The notes under the pieces are model-generated. The model ran no database searches and was not told the origin of the DNA. It saw nothing but the letters and a program-made list of their open reading frames with translations. Made by a program: the position numbers and the translations under genes. 64,000 bases of DNA, from assembly GCA_013003555.1 (NCBI GenBank), contig JABDIV010000022.1, positions 62,001-126,000 of the forward strand, given 5' to 3'. Of this stretch, positions 23,398 through 31,846 are shown piece by piece. How positions within the stretch are numbered: the stretch's first letter is position 1; each line of letters starts with the position of its first letter. Origin of the DNA: Flavobacteriaceae bacterium (lineage in GTDB: Bacteria > Bacteroidota > Bacteroidia > Flavobacteriales > Flavobacteriaceae).

Positions 23398-24324
23398 ATG
23401 AAAATTGTTGTATTCGGGACAGGAGGAGTCGGTGGTTTCTTTGGAGGGAAATTAGCTTTATCTGGGCATGATGTTACTTTTGTTGCACGAGGGAAACACC
23501 TTGATGCCATAAAACGGAAAGGATTAAGGGTAAAAAGCATCAATGGCGATTTTCATATTAACGTTAAAGCAGTTGAAACATTAAACAGACAACATTCAGC
23601 CGATCTGGTTCTGGTGGCGGTAAAATCCTGGCAACTTTCTCAAGTGTCTGAAGCAATCAAACCCGTTCTGGGACCAAATACTTTGGTATTGCCTTTACTT
23701 AATGGAGCCGATATAGCGGATCGCTTACGAAAATTGATCGATCCAAGCCATGTTGTGGCTGGCCTTTGTCGTATTGTAAGTCGAATTGAATCTCCCGGTA
23801 TCATCGATCATTTTGCCTTTCAGAAGCCTGAAATTATTTTTGGTTTAGAGGACAGATCATCGTCAAAACCCCTTAAACGGATTAAGGCGGTTTTTGATAA
23901 GGCTGGTATTCACAACAAACTATCTGATGATATTGATCTTGATATTTGGAAAAAATTCCTTTTTATAACAATGATCAGTGGAATGGGGGCTTTGACGAGA
24001 AGCTCGTTTGGTGTGATGCGCGAGAATGAACACATCCGGAATTTAATATACCAGACCGCTAACGAGATCGTGGCCATTGCGAATGCCAAAAACATTAAAC
24101 TTGATAATACAGACATCGAAAAAAGCTTTGTTGCAATCGATGCTACTTTATACAGTACCACGGCATCTATGCAAAGGGACATTATGGAAGGACGACCCAG
24201 TGAACTCGATAATTTTAACGGCTACATCGTTCGACAGGGAAGGCAACTCCATATTACAACACCCTTGAATACCTTTATCTATTATTGCCTTCTTCCGCAG
24301 GAAAACAAAGCCCGGGGATTATAG
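23398..24324 (+). CDS. panE: 2-dehydropantoate 2-reductase (ketopantoate reductase)
   Basis: The 308-residue NADPH-dependent enzyme has the dinucleotide motif GTGGVGGFFG at 7-16. LVAVKSWQL and LLNGAD follow in the N-terminal domain, with the helical C-terminal domain containing WKKFLFITMISGMGALTR and the late RPSELDNFNGYIVRQG substrate block. It makes pantoate for CoA. Some family members act on other 2-oxo acids. The stop overlaps the convergent DMT gene by 6 nt. Confidence 0.9.
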   Translation: MKIVVFGTGGVGGFFGGKLALSGHDVTFVARGKHLDAIKRKGLRVKSINGDFHINVKAVETLNRQHSADLVLVAVKSWQLSQVSEAIKPVLGPNTLVLPLLNGADIADRLRKLIDPSHVVAGLCRIVSRIESPGIIDHFAFQKPEIIFGLEDRSSSKPLKRIKAVFDKAGIHNKLSDDIDLDIWKKFLFITMISGMGALTRSSFGVMRENEHIRNLIYQTANEIVAIANAKNIKLDNTDIEKSFVAIDATLYSTTASMQRDIMEGRPSELDNFNGYIVRQGRQLHITTPLNTFIYYCLLPQENKARGL

Positions 24325-25233
24325 TACTGGGTTTTTATTTGGTCGGCTGATAAGATAAACACCACTTATTACCAACAGGCAACTGAACGCTTTAACGAGG
24401 TTGATATCTTGTGCGTATTGTTCGTCGTTTAAAAGGTAGGCATAGGCCGAAACTAAAATGAATGTAACGGCAGGTTGCAGGTAGACATAGCTTCCATTTA
24501 CTGCTGGTGAAACATAATTCAACGCATAAATATTTAAGAGGTAGGCAAGGAATGTTGTTCCTAAAACGACATATATCACCGCGAGATACGTTCCAGTATC
24601 AAATCGAGAAAAATCAGTACTGAGAAAATCTCCAATTCCAAACGGAAACATAAAGAAGAATCCAAACAAAAACACCCAGCTAATCACCGTAAGGGGTTTG
24701 TACTTGGACATTAAGGGTTTAACGATGACCAAATAAAGGGCATAGGAGGTGGTATTGATTAAGACAAAGACATTACCGAGGATTGAACCTGTTCCACCGG
24801 ACTCTTTGCCGTAGGCTACTAATAGCAACGCACCGATACCACCAATCACCAGCCCTAAGGTTTTAGTAATCGTGATTCTTTCTTTTAACAAAATGGCACT
24901 AAAAACAAGTACCATCACCGGGATTGACGTTATAATGATCGAGGCATCTATAGGGGAGGTCAGGTTTAAGCCATGAAAAAAAAACAACTGGTTGGTGGCA
25001 ACTCCTAATAGGCCACAAAGAATCAATCGCCCGACATCTTTTTTCGCAATAGGTTCACGAACATACATGCGTATCAGCCAGAACAGAATTGAAGCAGCAA
25101 CTATCCTGATAAACACAAAGGCTGAAGGCCCGATCTTACCCGGCATAACCCCTTTGGCGATAAGATAATTTCCCCCGTAAATAAGATTGGCACCAAGCAA
25201 GGCAAGATGTGCACTTAAAACTTTGTTTTTCAA
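24319..25233 (-). CDS. EamA/DMT-superfamily transporter
   Basis: The 304-residue protein has ten predicted TM segments in two EamA repeats (about 8-140 and 155-295), starting LLGANLIYGGNYLIAKGVMPG. The conserved short block FFFHGLNLTSPIDASIIIT is typical. DMT exporters move amino acids, nucleosides or drugs; the substrate is not deducible. The minus-strand promoter at 25267-25295 faces leuS. Confidence 0.88.
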   Translation of the reverse strand: MKNKVLSAHLALLGANLIYGGNYLIAKGVMPGKIGPSAFVFIRIVAASILFWLIRMYVREPIAKKDVGRLILCGLLGVATNQLFFFHGLNLTSPIDASIIITSIPVMVLVFSAILLKERITITKTLGLVIGGIGALLLVAYGKESGGTGSILGNVFVLINTTSYALYLVIVKPLMSKYKPLTVISWVFLFGFFFMFPFGIGDFLSTDFSRFDTGTYLAVIYVVLGTTFLAYLLNIYALNYVSPAVNGSYVYLQPAVTFILVSAYAYLLNDEQYAQDINLVKAFSCLLVISGVYLISRPNKNPVL

Positions 25234-25266
25234 TACTGAATATTATGCCCATAGGGCTTTGGAATT

Positions 25267-25295
25267 CAAAAATAAAGGTTTTTTCGTTCATACAA
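25267..25295 (-). promoter_or_regulatory. Promoter of the DMT transporter gene
   Basis: On the minus strand TTG (25293-25295), an 18-nt spacer and TATTTTTG (25267-25274) fit the Bacteroidota consensus. It lies next to the divergent leuS promoter. Confidence 0.55.
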
Positions 25296-25302
25296 TAAAG
25301 CT

Positions 25303-25310
25303 TAAATTTG
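25303..25310 (+). promoter_or_regulatory. leuS -7 element
   Basis: TAAATTTG lies 21 nt before the leuS ATG. Any longer leuS frame starting upstream of it would not be transcribed from this promoter. Confidence 0.55.
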
Positions 25311-25330
25311 TCGCTTCTTATATGGGGAAT

Positions 25331-28147
25331 ATGAAGTATCATTTTAATGAAATAGAAAAGCGTTGGCAGGAATACTGGGCGCAGAATCAAACCTTCAAGG
25401 CCGAGAATAATTCGAGTAAGCCAAAATACTATGTCCTTGATATGTTCCCTTACCCGAGTGGTGCCGGATTACATGTTGGTCATCCACTTGGTTACATCGC
25501 GTCAGATATCTATGCGAGATATAAACGCCACAAGGGATTTAACGTGCTGCATCCTCAGGGTTATGATAGCTTCGGACTGCCCGCTGAACAATACGCTATT
25601 CAAACGGGGCAGCATCCGGCATTAACCACAGAAAATAACATAAAGACTTACCGCCGACAACTAGACCAGATCGGGTTTTCATTCGATTGGTCAAGAGAAG
25701 TCAGAACCAGTGATCCCAAATATTACAAGTGGACCCAATGGGTATTCGCCCGATTGTTCGATTCATGGTACGACAGAGATACCGACAAGGCCAGGCCAAT
25801 ATCGGAACTCATGGATCGATTTCAACGAGAAGGTAACAAAACTGTTAATGCGGTTTGTGATGACGATGTTGAATACTTTAACGCAGATGATTGGAATGGG
25901 TATTCAACCGGTGAAAGGCAGCGTATTTTATTAAAATATAGATTGACCTATCTGGCAGAAACTGAAGTGAACTGGTGCCCGGCTTTGGGGACGGTTTTAG
26001 CAAATGATGAGGTTGTAAATGGCGTTTCTGAGCGTGGGGGCCATCCTGTTATCCGAAAGAAAATGACTCAATGGAGTATGCGTATTACAGCCTATGCCGA
26101 ACGTCTGCTTCAAGGCCTTGAAAGCATCGATTGGCCGGAGTCTCTTAAAGAGAGCCAGAGAAACTGGATAGGGAAATCGGTAGGCGCCAGCGTACGCTTT
26201 AACCTTAAAGATTTTGATGATATCATCGATGTGTTCACAACACGGCCAGACACGCTTTTTGGTGTAAGCTTTATGACCCTGGCACCCGAGCATGAGCTTG
26301 TGAAAAAAATAACTTCCGAAGGTCAACGGGAAGCGGTGGAGGCCTATGTAGAAGCCACAGCACGGCGAAGTGAGCGGGATCGAATGGCTGATGTAAAAAC
26401 AATTTCCGGAGTGTTTACAGGAGCCTATGTCGAACATCCCTTTTCAAAGGAACCTATCCCGATTTGGATCGGAGACTATGTATTGGCCAGTTATGGTACA
26501 GGGGCTGTGATGGCTGTCCCATGTGGAGATCAGCGGGATTATGATTTCGCCAGGCATTTCAATATTGAAATCCCAAATATATTTGAAGGCGTTGATATTA
26601 GCGAGACCGCTTTTGCCGATAAGGAGAATACGATTATTGCCAATAGCGACTTCTTGAATGGCCTGGATTATAAAGCCGCTGTTAAACGCGTTATTGAAGG
26701 GCTGGAACAAATCGGACAAGGTGAAGGAACCATTAATTACCGACTGCGCGATGCCGTATTCAGCCGGCAACGCTATTGGGGAGAGCCCTTTCCAATTTTT
26801 TATAGAAACGGATTGCCTGAGTTGATAGGTGCTGAACATTTACCACTTCTTTTACCGGAGGTTGAAAAATATTTACCGACAGAAAGTGGCGAGCCGCCTT
26901 TGGGTCGAGCTAAAGTTTGGGCATGGGATACAGAACAAAACAAGGTAGTAGATAACAACCTGATCGACGAGCAGACCGTTTTCCCGTTGGAATTGAATAC
27001 CATGCCGGGATGGGCGGGCAGCTCCCAATATTTTAATCGCTATATGGATCCGCACAACGAGGAAGCTATTTTCTCTCAGGATGCCATTAATTATTGGCAA
27101 CAGGTCGATCTTTATATTGGCGGAAGCGAACACGCTACCGGACACTTGTTGTATTCAAGATTCTGGCAGAAGTTTATGTTCGATCTGGGGCTTGTGCCTT
27201 TTGACGAATATGCCAAAAAATTGATCAACCAGGGGATGATACTTGGGACGAGTGCCTTCGCGCACCGCGTTGAAGGCGAGAATAAATTCGTATCATTCGA
27301 TATGCTTGATGACCTTTCTTCACAACCCATACATTCGGATGTGTCGTTTGTGAATGCCTCTGACGAATTAGACATTGAAGCTTTTAAAGCCTGGCGACCG
27401 GAGTTTAAAAAATTGGAATTTGAACTTAATAAAGACGGTGTCTTTAAGGTAAGCCGCGATGTTGAAAAGATGTCAAAATCGAAATATAATGTTGTCAATC
27501 CCGATGATATCATAGAGCGCTATGGTGCCGACAGTCTCCGTTTGTATGAGATGTTTTTAGGACCGTTAGAGCAATATAAACCATGGAATACAGCAGGCAT
27601 TAGCGGCGTATTTGCCTTCCTGAAAAAACTATGGCGTTTATACGTTGACGATAACGGTATCCGGGTAAGCGATGGTAATCCTACAAAAGACAGTTTAAAA
27701 ACGTTACATAAAACTATTAAGAAGGTTGAGGAAGATATCGAAAACTTCTCCTTTAACACCAGTGTTTCAACCTTTATGATAGCGGTGAACGAACTCACGG
27801 CACAAAAATGTCACAACAAGGAGATTCTTGAACCGCTCTTAGTGCTTATTTCACCCTATGCACCTCATATTGCAGAGGAGCTTTGGCATTTACTTGGGCA
27901 TGAGGAAAGTATTTCATTAGCTCCATACCCTCAATTCGAAGAGGTTCACCTGGTAGAAAGTACAAAGACATACCCCATTTCATTTAATGGGAAGATGCGA
28001 TTTACAATGGAACTGTCATTAGACCTGTCGAAGGAAGAGATTGAGAAAGCGGTTATGGCCAATGAAAAAACTCAGGAACAATTGGCAGGACGTGAACCGA
28101 AAAAGGTTATCGTTGTACCGGGAAAAATCGTAAATATTGTTGGCTAA
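25331..28147 (+). CDS. leuS: Leucyl-tRNA synthetase
   Basis: I choose the ATG at 25331 (938 residues), giving the family start MKYHFNEIEKRWQEYW; an ATG 9 nt upstream is possible. HIGH-type motif HVGH at 48-51 in YPSGAGLHVGHPLGY, an editing (CP1) domain at about 220-420 (TTRPDTLFGVSFM, GTGAVMAVPCGDQRDYDF), the zinc-less leucine-specific region, and KMSKS at about 714 (VEKMSKSKYNVVNPDD). The C-terminal part carries the anticodon-binding and tRNA-contact domains. The downstream SemiSWEET gene overlaps its end by 11 nt. Confidence 0.98.
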   Translation: MKYHFNEIEKRWQEYWAQNQTFKAENNSSKPKYYVLDMFPYPSGAGLHVGHPLGYIASDIYARYKRHKGFNVLHPQGYDSFGLPAEQYAIQTGQHPALTTENNIKTYRRQLDQIGFSFDWSREVRTSDPKYYKWTQWVFARLFDSWYDRDTDKARPISELMDRFQREGNKTVNAVCDDDVEYFNADDWNGYSTGERQRILLKYRLTYLAETEVNWCPALGTVLANDEVVNGVSERGGHPVIRKKMTQWSMRITAYAERLLQGLESIDWPESLKESQRNWIGKSVGASVRFNLKDFDDIIDVFTTRPDTLFGVSFMTLAPEHELVKKITSEGQREAVEAYVEATARRSERDRMADVKTISGVFTGAYVEHPFSKEPIPIWIGDYVLASYGTGAVMAVPCGDQRDYDFARHFNIEIPNIFEGVDISETAFADKENTIIANSDFLNGLDYKAAVKRVIEGLEQIGQGEGTINYRLRDAVFSRQRYWGEPFPIFYRNGLPELIGAEHLPLLLPEVEKYLPTESGEPPLGRAKVWAWDTEQNKVVDNNLIDEQTVFPLELNTMPGWAGSSQYFNRYMDPHNEEAIFSQDAINYWQQVDLYIGGSEHATGHLLYSRFWQKFMFDLGLVPFDEYAKKLINQGMILGTSAFAHRVEGENKFVSFDMLDDLSSQPIHSDVSFVNASDELDIEAFKAWRPEFKKLEFELNKDGVFKVSRDVEKMSKSKYNVVNPDDIIERYGADSLRLYEMFLGPLEQYKPWNTAGISGVFAFLKKLWRLYVDDNGIRVSDGNPTKDSLKTLHKTIKKVEEDIENFSFNTSVSTFMIAVNELTAQKCHNKEILEPLLVLISPYAPHIAEELWHLLGHEESISLAPYPQFEEVHLVESTKTYPISFNGKMRFTMELSLDLSKEEIEKAVMANEKTQEQLAGREPKKVIVVPGKIVNIVG

Positions 28148-28415
28148 TATTGATGGCACCGAGGTAATCGGATTAATTGCTGCAGTTTTAACTACGGCTG
28201 CTTTTTTACCACAGGTTTACCATACAAGGAAAACCAAAGATGTGTCGGGATTATCATACCCGATGCTTCTCATGTTCTTTATCGGTGTTTCAATGTGGTT
28301 GATTTATGGTTTTCTTAAAGACAGCCCCGCGCTTATTTTTGCCAATGCAGTAACAATAATTTCGGTTTGCTTACTAATTATTTATAAGATACGATATCAC
28401 AATCGTAAACGTTAA
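28137..28415 (+). CDS. SemiSWEET-type PQ-loop sugar transporter
   Basis: The 92-residue protein has three TM helices and the PQ-loop motif FLPQVYHTRKTKDVSGLSY at about 25-43, typical of bacterial SemiSWEETs, which dimerise to facilitate sugar diffusion. No in-frame ATG lies upstream of the first helix, so the start is probably TTG at 28137 or 28140, inside the end of leuS. That suggests translational coupling. Sugar specificity is unknown. Confidence 0.85.
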   Translation: MLANIDGTEVIGLIAAVLTTAAFLPQVYHTRKTKDVSGLSYPMLLMFFIGVSMWLIYGFLKDSPALIFANAVTIISVCLLIIYKIRYHNRKR

Positions 28416-28494
28416 AAACAGACAAAATGTCTTAACATAAGATTGGCTCATTTTTTGCCATGAAATGTATAATTTTAAAATAAAAATATAAGTT

Positions 28495-29196
28495 ATGGGA
28501 ATAGGATTTGGTTATTACGTGCTCATTGGCGGTATAATGCTGTTAAGCTGGCTGGTGAGCTCAACCTTAAAACGAAAATTCGCAAAATATTCCAAAATTC
28601 ATTTGCGCAATGGCATGAGTGGGGCGGAAATCGCTGAAAAGATGCTTGCCGATCATGGTATTACTGATGTTCAGGTAATTTCTACAAGAGGACAGCTTAC
28701 AGACCATTACAACCCAAAGGATAAAACCGTAAATTTAAGTGAGTCGGTTTACAATCAGCGCAATGCTGCTGCTGCTGCGGTTGCGGCGCATGAATGCGGG
28801 CATGCGGTTCAGCATGCACAAGCTTATAGCTGGTTGCAAATGCGTTCATCATTGGTTCCGGTAGTAAGCATTACATCAGGAATGTCACAATGGCTTATTA
28901 TTGGCGGACTTATTCTGGGTGGTGCAGCCGGACTCGGACTCGGTTGGTGGGTTGCAGTCGCTGGATTGGGTATGATGGGCTTTGCAACATTATTTAGCTT
29001 TATAACTCTTCCGGTAGAATATGACGCGAGTAATCGTGCCCTGGCCTGGTTAGAAAATAAACATTTGGTATCAAGAGATGAATTAGATGGCGCTACAGAT
29101 GCATTAAAATGGGCGGCTCGAACCTACTTGGTTGCCGCGATTGGCGCTTTGGCTTCTTTGATCTATTGGGCCTTCCAGGTTTTTGGAAATGACTAA
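28495..29196 (+). CDS. Membrane zinc metallopeptidase (YugP/Zn_peptidase_2 family)
   Basis: The 233-residue protein has an N-terminal TM (about 7-24), the zinc-binding HECGH at 99-103 within VAAHECGHAVQHAQAYSW, and two TM segments (about 125-165) followed by another near the C-terminus. LPVEYDASNRAL carries the likely third zinc ligand (Glu or Asp) of the family. Role in membrane protein turnover is inferred for homologues. It is followed by a strong terminator. Confidence 0.9.
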   Translation: MGIGFGYYVLIGGIMLLSWLVSSTLKRKFAKYSKIHLRNGMSGAEIAEKMLADHGITDVQVISTRGQLTDHYNPKDKTVNLSESVYNQRNAAAAAVAAHECGHAVQHAQAYSWLQMRSSLVPVVSITSGMSQWLIIGGLILGGAAGLGLGWWVAVAGLGMMGFATLFSFITLPVEYDASNRALAWLENKHLVSRDELDGATDALKWAARTYLVAAIGALASLIYWAFQVFGND

Positions 29197-29220
29197 AAAT
29201 ATTTAACGTACAAATTGAAA

Positions 29221-29247
29221 AGCTCCCGGTCTCTCGGGAGTTTTTTT
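29221..29247 (+). terminator. Intrinsic terminator after the zinc peptidase gene
   Basis: CTCCCG (29223-29228) pairs with CGGGAG (29235-29240), loop of 6 nt, then seven T residues. It abuts the stop of the convergent Lrp gene. Confidence 0.88.
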
Positions 29248-29716
29248 ATATTTTGATTTGACGATCGAGCTGTTGTTGAAGTGAGATAAAAGTTTCAGTC
29301 CGTGATACGCCCGATATCGATTGAATTTCTTTATTCAAGATATGCATTAGGTGCTCATTATTTTTGCATAACACTTTTATCAAAATACTCCAGTCACCAG
29401 TTGTATAATGACATTCCAATACCTCGGGAATGCGCTTTAATTGTTTAACCGCATCAGTGTTATTCGCCGCTTTATCCAGAAAAATACCCACAAAGGCCAT
29501 TGTTGTGTAGCCTAGCGTTCTTGCGTTGATAACAAATTTTGATCCTGCCAGTAATCCCGACTTTTCAAGTTTTCTTAATCGTTGATGAATAGCGGCTCCG
29601 GAAACGCCAACACTACGAGCTATTTCAAGGATTGGTGTCCTGGCATCTGCCATGAGTGCCCGTAGTATTTTTTTGTCAATCCCGTCTATTTGTATATTTT
29701 GATCTATAACTTTCAT
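29246..29716 (-). CDS. Lrp/AsnC family transcriptional regulator
   Basis: The 156-residue protein has an N-terminal helix-turn-helix (IDGIDKKILRALMADARTPILEIARSVGVS, about 11-40, with the recognition helix AAIHQRLRKLEKSG) and a C-terminal RAM ligand-binding domain (about 70-150). It lies 62 nt downstream of the saccharopine dehydrogenase gene on the same strand. Lrp proteins usually bind palindromes and amino acids. A cluster of TTTGAT-type palindromes covers its own promoter, so autoregulation is likely. It may also control the neighbouring amino-acid gene. Confidence 0.92.
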   Translation of the reverse strand: MKVIDQNIQIDGIDKKILRALMADARTPILEIARSVGVSGAAIHQRLRKLEKSGLLAGSKFVINARTLGYTTMAFVGIFLDKAANNTDAVKQLKRIPEVLECHYTTGDWSILIKVLCKNNEHLMHILNKEIQSISGVSRTETFISLQQQLDRQIKI

Positions 29717-29726
29717 GTGAATTTTA

Positions 29727-29782
29727 TTTGATAATCAAAGCGCAAAAATACACATTTGATTCCAAATTGATAGAATTATCAA
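29727..29782 (-). promoter_or_regulatory. Cluster of three palindromes at the lrp promoter (candidate Lrp operators)
   Basis: Three inverted repeats occur in 56 bp: TTTGATAATCAAA (29727-29739), ATTTGattcCAAAT (29754-29767) and TTGATAgaatTATCAA (29767-29782). They flank the minus-strand -7 element TATTTTTG (29743-29750). The centres are about 28 and 14 bp apart. Confidence 0.5.
29743..29750 (-). promoter_or_regulatory. lrp -7 element
   Basis: TATTTTTG on the minus strand fits TAnnTTTG and lies 27 nt before the lrp ATG. Confidence 0.5.
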
Positions 29783-31143
29783 ATATTTAGAGGGTTATAG
29801 CCAAAATATTGCACATCCTTCTCGATAAATTTTATGCCAGATTCGGATAGCTCTTTTAAAATAGGCTCGTAGATTTCCTTGGTAATCGGTATTTGAACAC
29901 CCGGTGTTTTGATTTTCCCCTTTAAGATATCCAGGGCAGCCATCGCCACGGGAAGACCGACGGTTTTTGCCATGGCTGTATAGGTCTGATCTTCCCCAAG
30001 AGTTACCATAGTCGAGTCGATCTGGTGTTTCTTTCCGTCAAGTTCGTAACCAAAAATGTGATACATCACGATCATATCTTTGTCTTCAGCAGTAAGGGTC
30101 CAGCTGTCCATAAGTATTTTCTGAAGCACCTGCGCCGGAGTAGCGTCCTTAAGGCCTACTTTCTTTTTAGAACTGAAAATATCGAGTTCTTCAAATTTAT
30201 CCCAAATAATGTCATCCTGGTCGATGTTTAGTTGATGCCTGAATTTCAATTCAACCGAATCGGTCGGACTGTAAGGTAAAAATGAGTTTACAAAATCTCG
30301 GTAGCTCATATTTTCACTGTGCTCCAAAACATAACCATCATCTGTCATTCCCAATTGAACAAATAAATTCCATGCCCGGCTAAAGCCTACACGACGTATG
30401 GTACCGCGATAAAGAGTTTTTACCGCGTCGAGGCCATATTCATATTGATATTTTAAGGAGTCCCGATTGGCATAAGCTTCAAAGCGCCCATAGCCTTCCA
30501 CATCAAGAAATTCGGTACGCCTGAATAAGCGATGATAGGGAACATATTTATAAGTTCCTTCCTGAAGGAACTTAGCTGCTCCACCCTGACCTGCGACAAC
30601 CACATTTCTTGGATTCCATGTGAATTTGTAATTCCAAAGGTTATTATCACTTTCTGGAGCGACAAGCCCCCCTGTAAAAGATTCAAATAAAATGATCTTC
30701 CCACCCATAGACCTGATCCGGTCAATAACCTGCATGGCACTCATATGGTCTATACCCGGATCGACACCAATTTCATTCATAAAAACCAGGCCTTTTTCCC
30801 TCACCTGCTGGTCAAGGGCCTTCATTTCTTCACTAACATAAGAGGCAGTGACAAGATGTTTAGAAAACCGCAAACAATCTTTGGCAACTTCCATGTGAAA
30901 ACGAGCAGGAAGCATCGAAATGACGATGTCTGCTTTTTCTATGGCCGAGCTTCTCGATTCTTCATCAAACACATCCAGAACAACGGCTTTGGCGCGCTTA
31001 TGATTCTGTATTAATTTCTCAGCATTTGTAGTGTTGATATCTCCAATAGTGATGAAGAGGTCATCACTTTCCGACTTATCTAACAGGTATTTAACCAGGT
31101 AGGATGACGATTTGCCCGAACCCACAATAAGAATGTTTCGCAT
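29779..31143 (-). CDS. Saccharopine dehydrogenase family protein
   Basis: The 454-residue protein has an N-terminal Rossmann fold (ILIVGSGKSSSYLVKYLL, GxGxxS-type loop at 8-13) and the saccharopine dehydrogenase C-terminal domain (MNEIGVDPGIDHMSAMQVID at about 122-141; SFTGGLVAPESDNNLWNYKFTW). Homologues act in lysine metabolism, as saccharopine reductase or glutamate-forming dehydrogenase, or on related 2-aminoadipate compounds. No lysine-ketoglutarate reductase is fused or adjacent. The downstream Lrp gene suggests amino-acid-responsive control. Confidence 0.85.
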   Translation of the reverse strand: MRNILIVGSGKSSSYLVKYLLDKSESDDLFITIGDINTTNAEKLIQNHKRAKAVVLDVFDEESRSSAIEKADIVISMLPARFHMEVAKDCLRFSKHLVTASYVSEEMKALDQQVREKGLVFMNEIGVDPGIDHMSAMQVIDRIRSMGGKIILFESFTGGLVAPESDNNLWNYKFTWNPRNVVVAGQGGAAKFLQEGTYKYVPYHRLFRRTEFLDVEGYGRFEAYANRDSLKYQYEYGLDAVKTLYRGTIRRVGFSRAWNLFVQLGMTDDGYVLEHSENMSYRDFVNSFLPYSPTDSVELKFRHQLNIDQDDIIWDKFEELDIFSSKKKVGLKDATPAQVLQKILMDSWTLTAEDKDMIVMYHIFGYELDGKKHQIDSTMVTLGEDQTYTAMAKTVGLPVAMAALDILKGKIKTPGVQIPITKEIYEPILKELSESGIKFIEKDVQYFGYNPLNI

Positions 31144-31234
31144 AGTGATTTTCGTTAAGTAATTTTGTGTGGCTAATTCATCACGAATGTAGTAAAATGT
31201 TAATGTTTAATGAACGGATTTAATCAAAATAATT

Positions 31235-31630
31235 ATGAATAAAAAATTACTTGTCGCCGGAAGTTTATTCGGACTTTTAGGCGTTATTTTAGGCGCTTTT
31301 GCAACCCATACGTTAGGCAACCTTATCGAGCCCGAAAATATAGCCTCTTTCAATACGGGGGTGCGTTATCAAATCTATCACGCCTTTTTGTTTTTGCTTC
31401 TCGGTTTTACGGATATGATATCAAAACGAACGAAGCAAATAATGTTCTATGGGTTATTGACCGGAGTCTTGCTGTTCTCGGGGTCAATCTATGTTTTAGC
31501 AACTAATGCATTAACCTCATTTGATTTTAAAACCATTGCTCTGCTCACGCCGATAGGAGGATTGATTTTAATACTTTCCTGGGCATATTTATTATTCACA
31601 TTTGTTAGAAAACCGGTCGATAAAAATTAA
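31235..31630 (+). CDS. DUF423 family membrane protein
   Basis: The 131-residue protein has four TM segments and the family blocks GALFGLLGVILGAFATHTL (here AGSLFGLLGVILGAFATHTL in parts), NTGVRYQIYHAFLFLLLG and LTPIGGLILILSW. The function of DUF423 is unknown. TAATTTTG at 31160-31167 fits a -7 element 67 nt upstream. Confidence 0.85.
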   Translation: MNKKLLVAGSLFGLLGVILGAFATHTLGNLIEPENIASFNTGVRYQIYHAFLFLLLGFTDMISKRTKQIMFYGLLTGVLLFSGSIYVLATNALTSFDFKTIALLTPIGGLILILSWAYLLFTFVRKPVDKN

Positions 31631-31700
31631 ATCCAAAATCCCGGATTTTCATTTATTAGCTATTTTTTATCATCCTAAAACTTCAAAAATCAGGCAGAGT

Positions 31701-31728
31701 ATTTTAAAAAGCGAAACTGATTTCGCTT
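31701..31728 (-). terminator. Hairpin with minus-strand T-tract in the DUF423-hemD gap
   Basis: AAGCGAAA (31709-31716) and TTTCGCTT (31721-31728) form a perfect 8-bp stem. On the minus strand it runs into TTTTTAAAAT. It lies 88 nt beyond the main hemD terminator, so it may be a backup terminator or the end of a small transcript. Confidence 0.4.
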
Positions 31729-31815
31729 GATCCGTATGATATTCTAAATGCAATAATCAATTGCCCTGGTTCCTTATGAAGAAAAACTGGCAGGATCACC
31801 AAATTTAAGACCTAA

Positions 31816-31841
31816 ATAAAAAAAAGGGTCGATTTCGACCC
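31816..31841 (-). terminator. hemD intrinsic terminator
   Basis: On the minus strand GGGTCG / CGACCC (31836-31841 with 31826-31831, 4-nt loop) is followed by eight T residues, 6 nt after the hemD stop. Confidence 0.88.
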
Positions 31842-31846
31842 CTTAA

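Noticed and set aside
25187-25330. Longer leuS frame from 25187
   Set aside because: It covers the divergent DMT gene start and both promoters; the family N-terminus begins at 25331.
25997-27798. Several long minus-strand ORFs within leuS
   Set aside because: They are antisense shadows of a conserved synthetase gene and have no family resemblance, promoter or leader.
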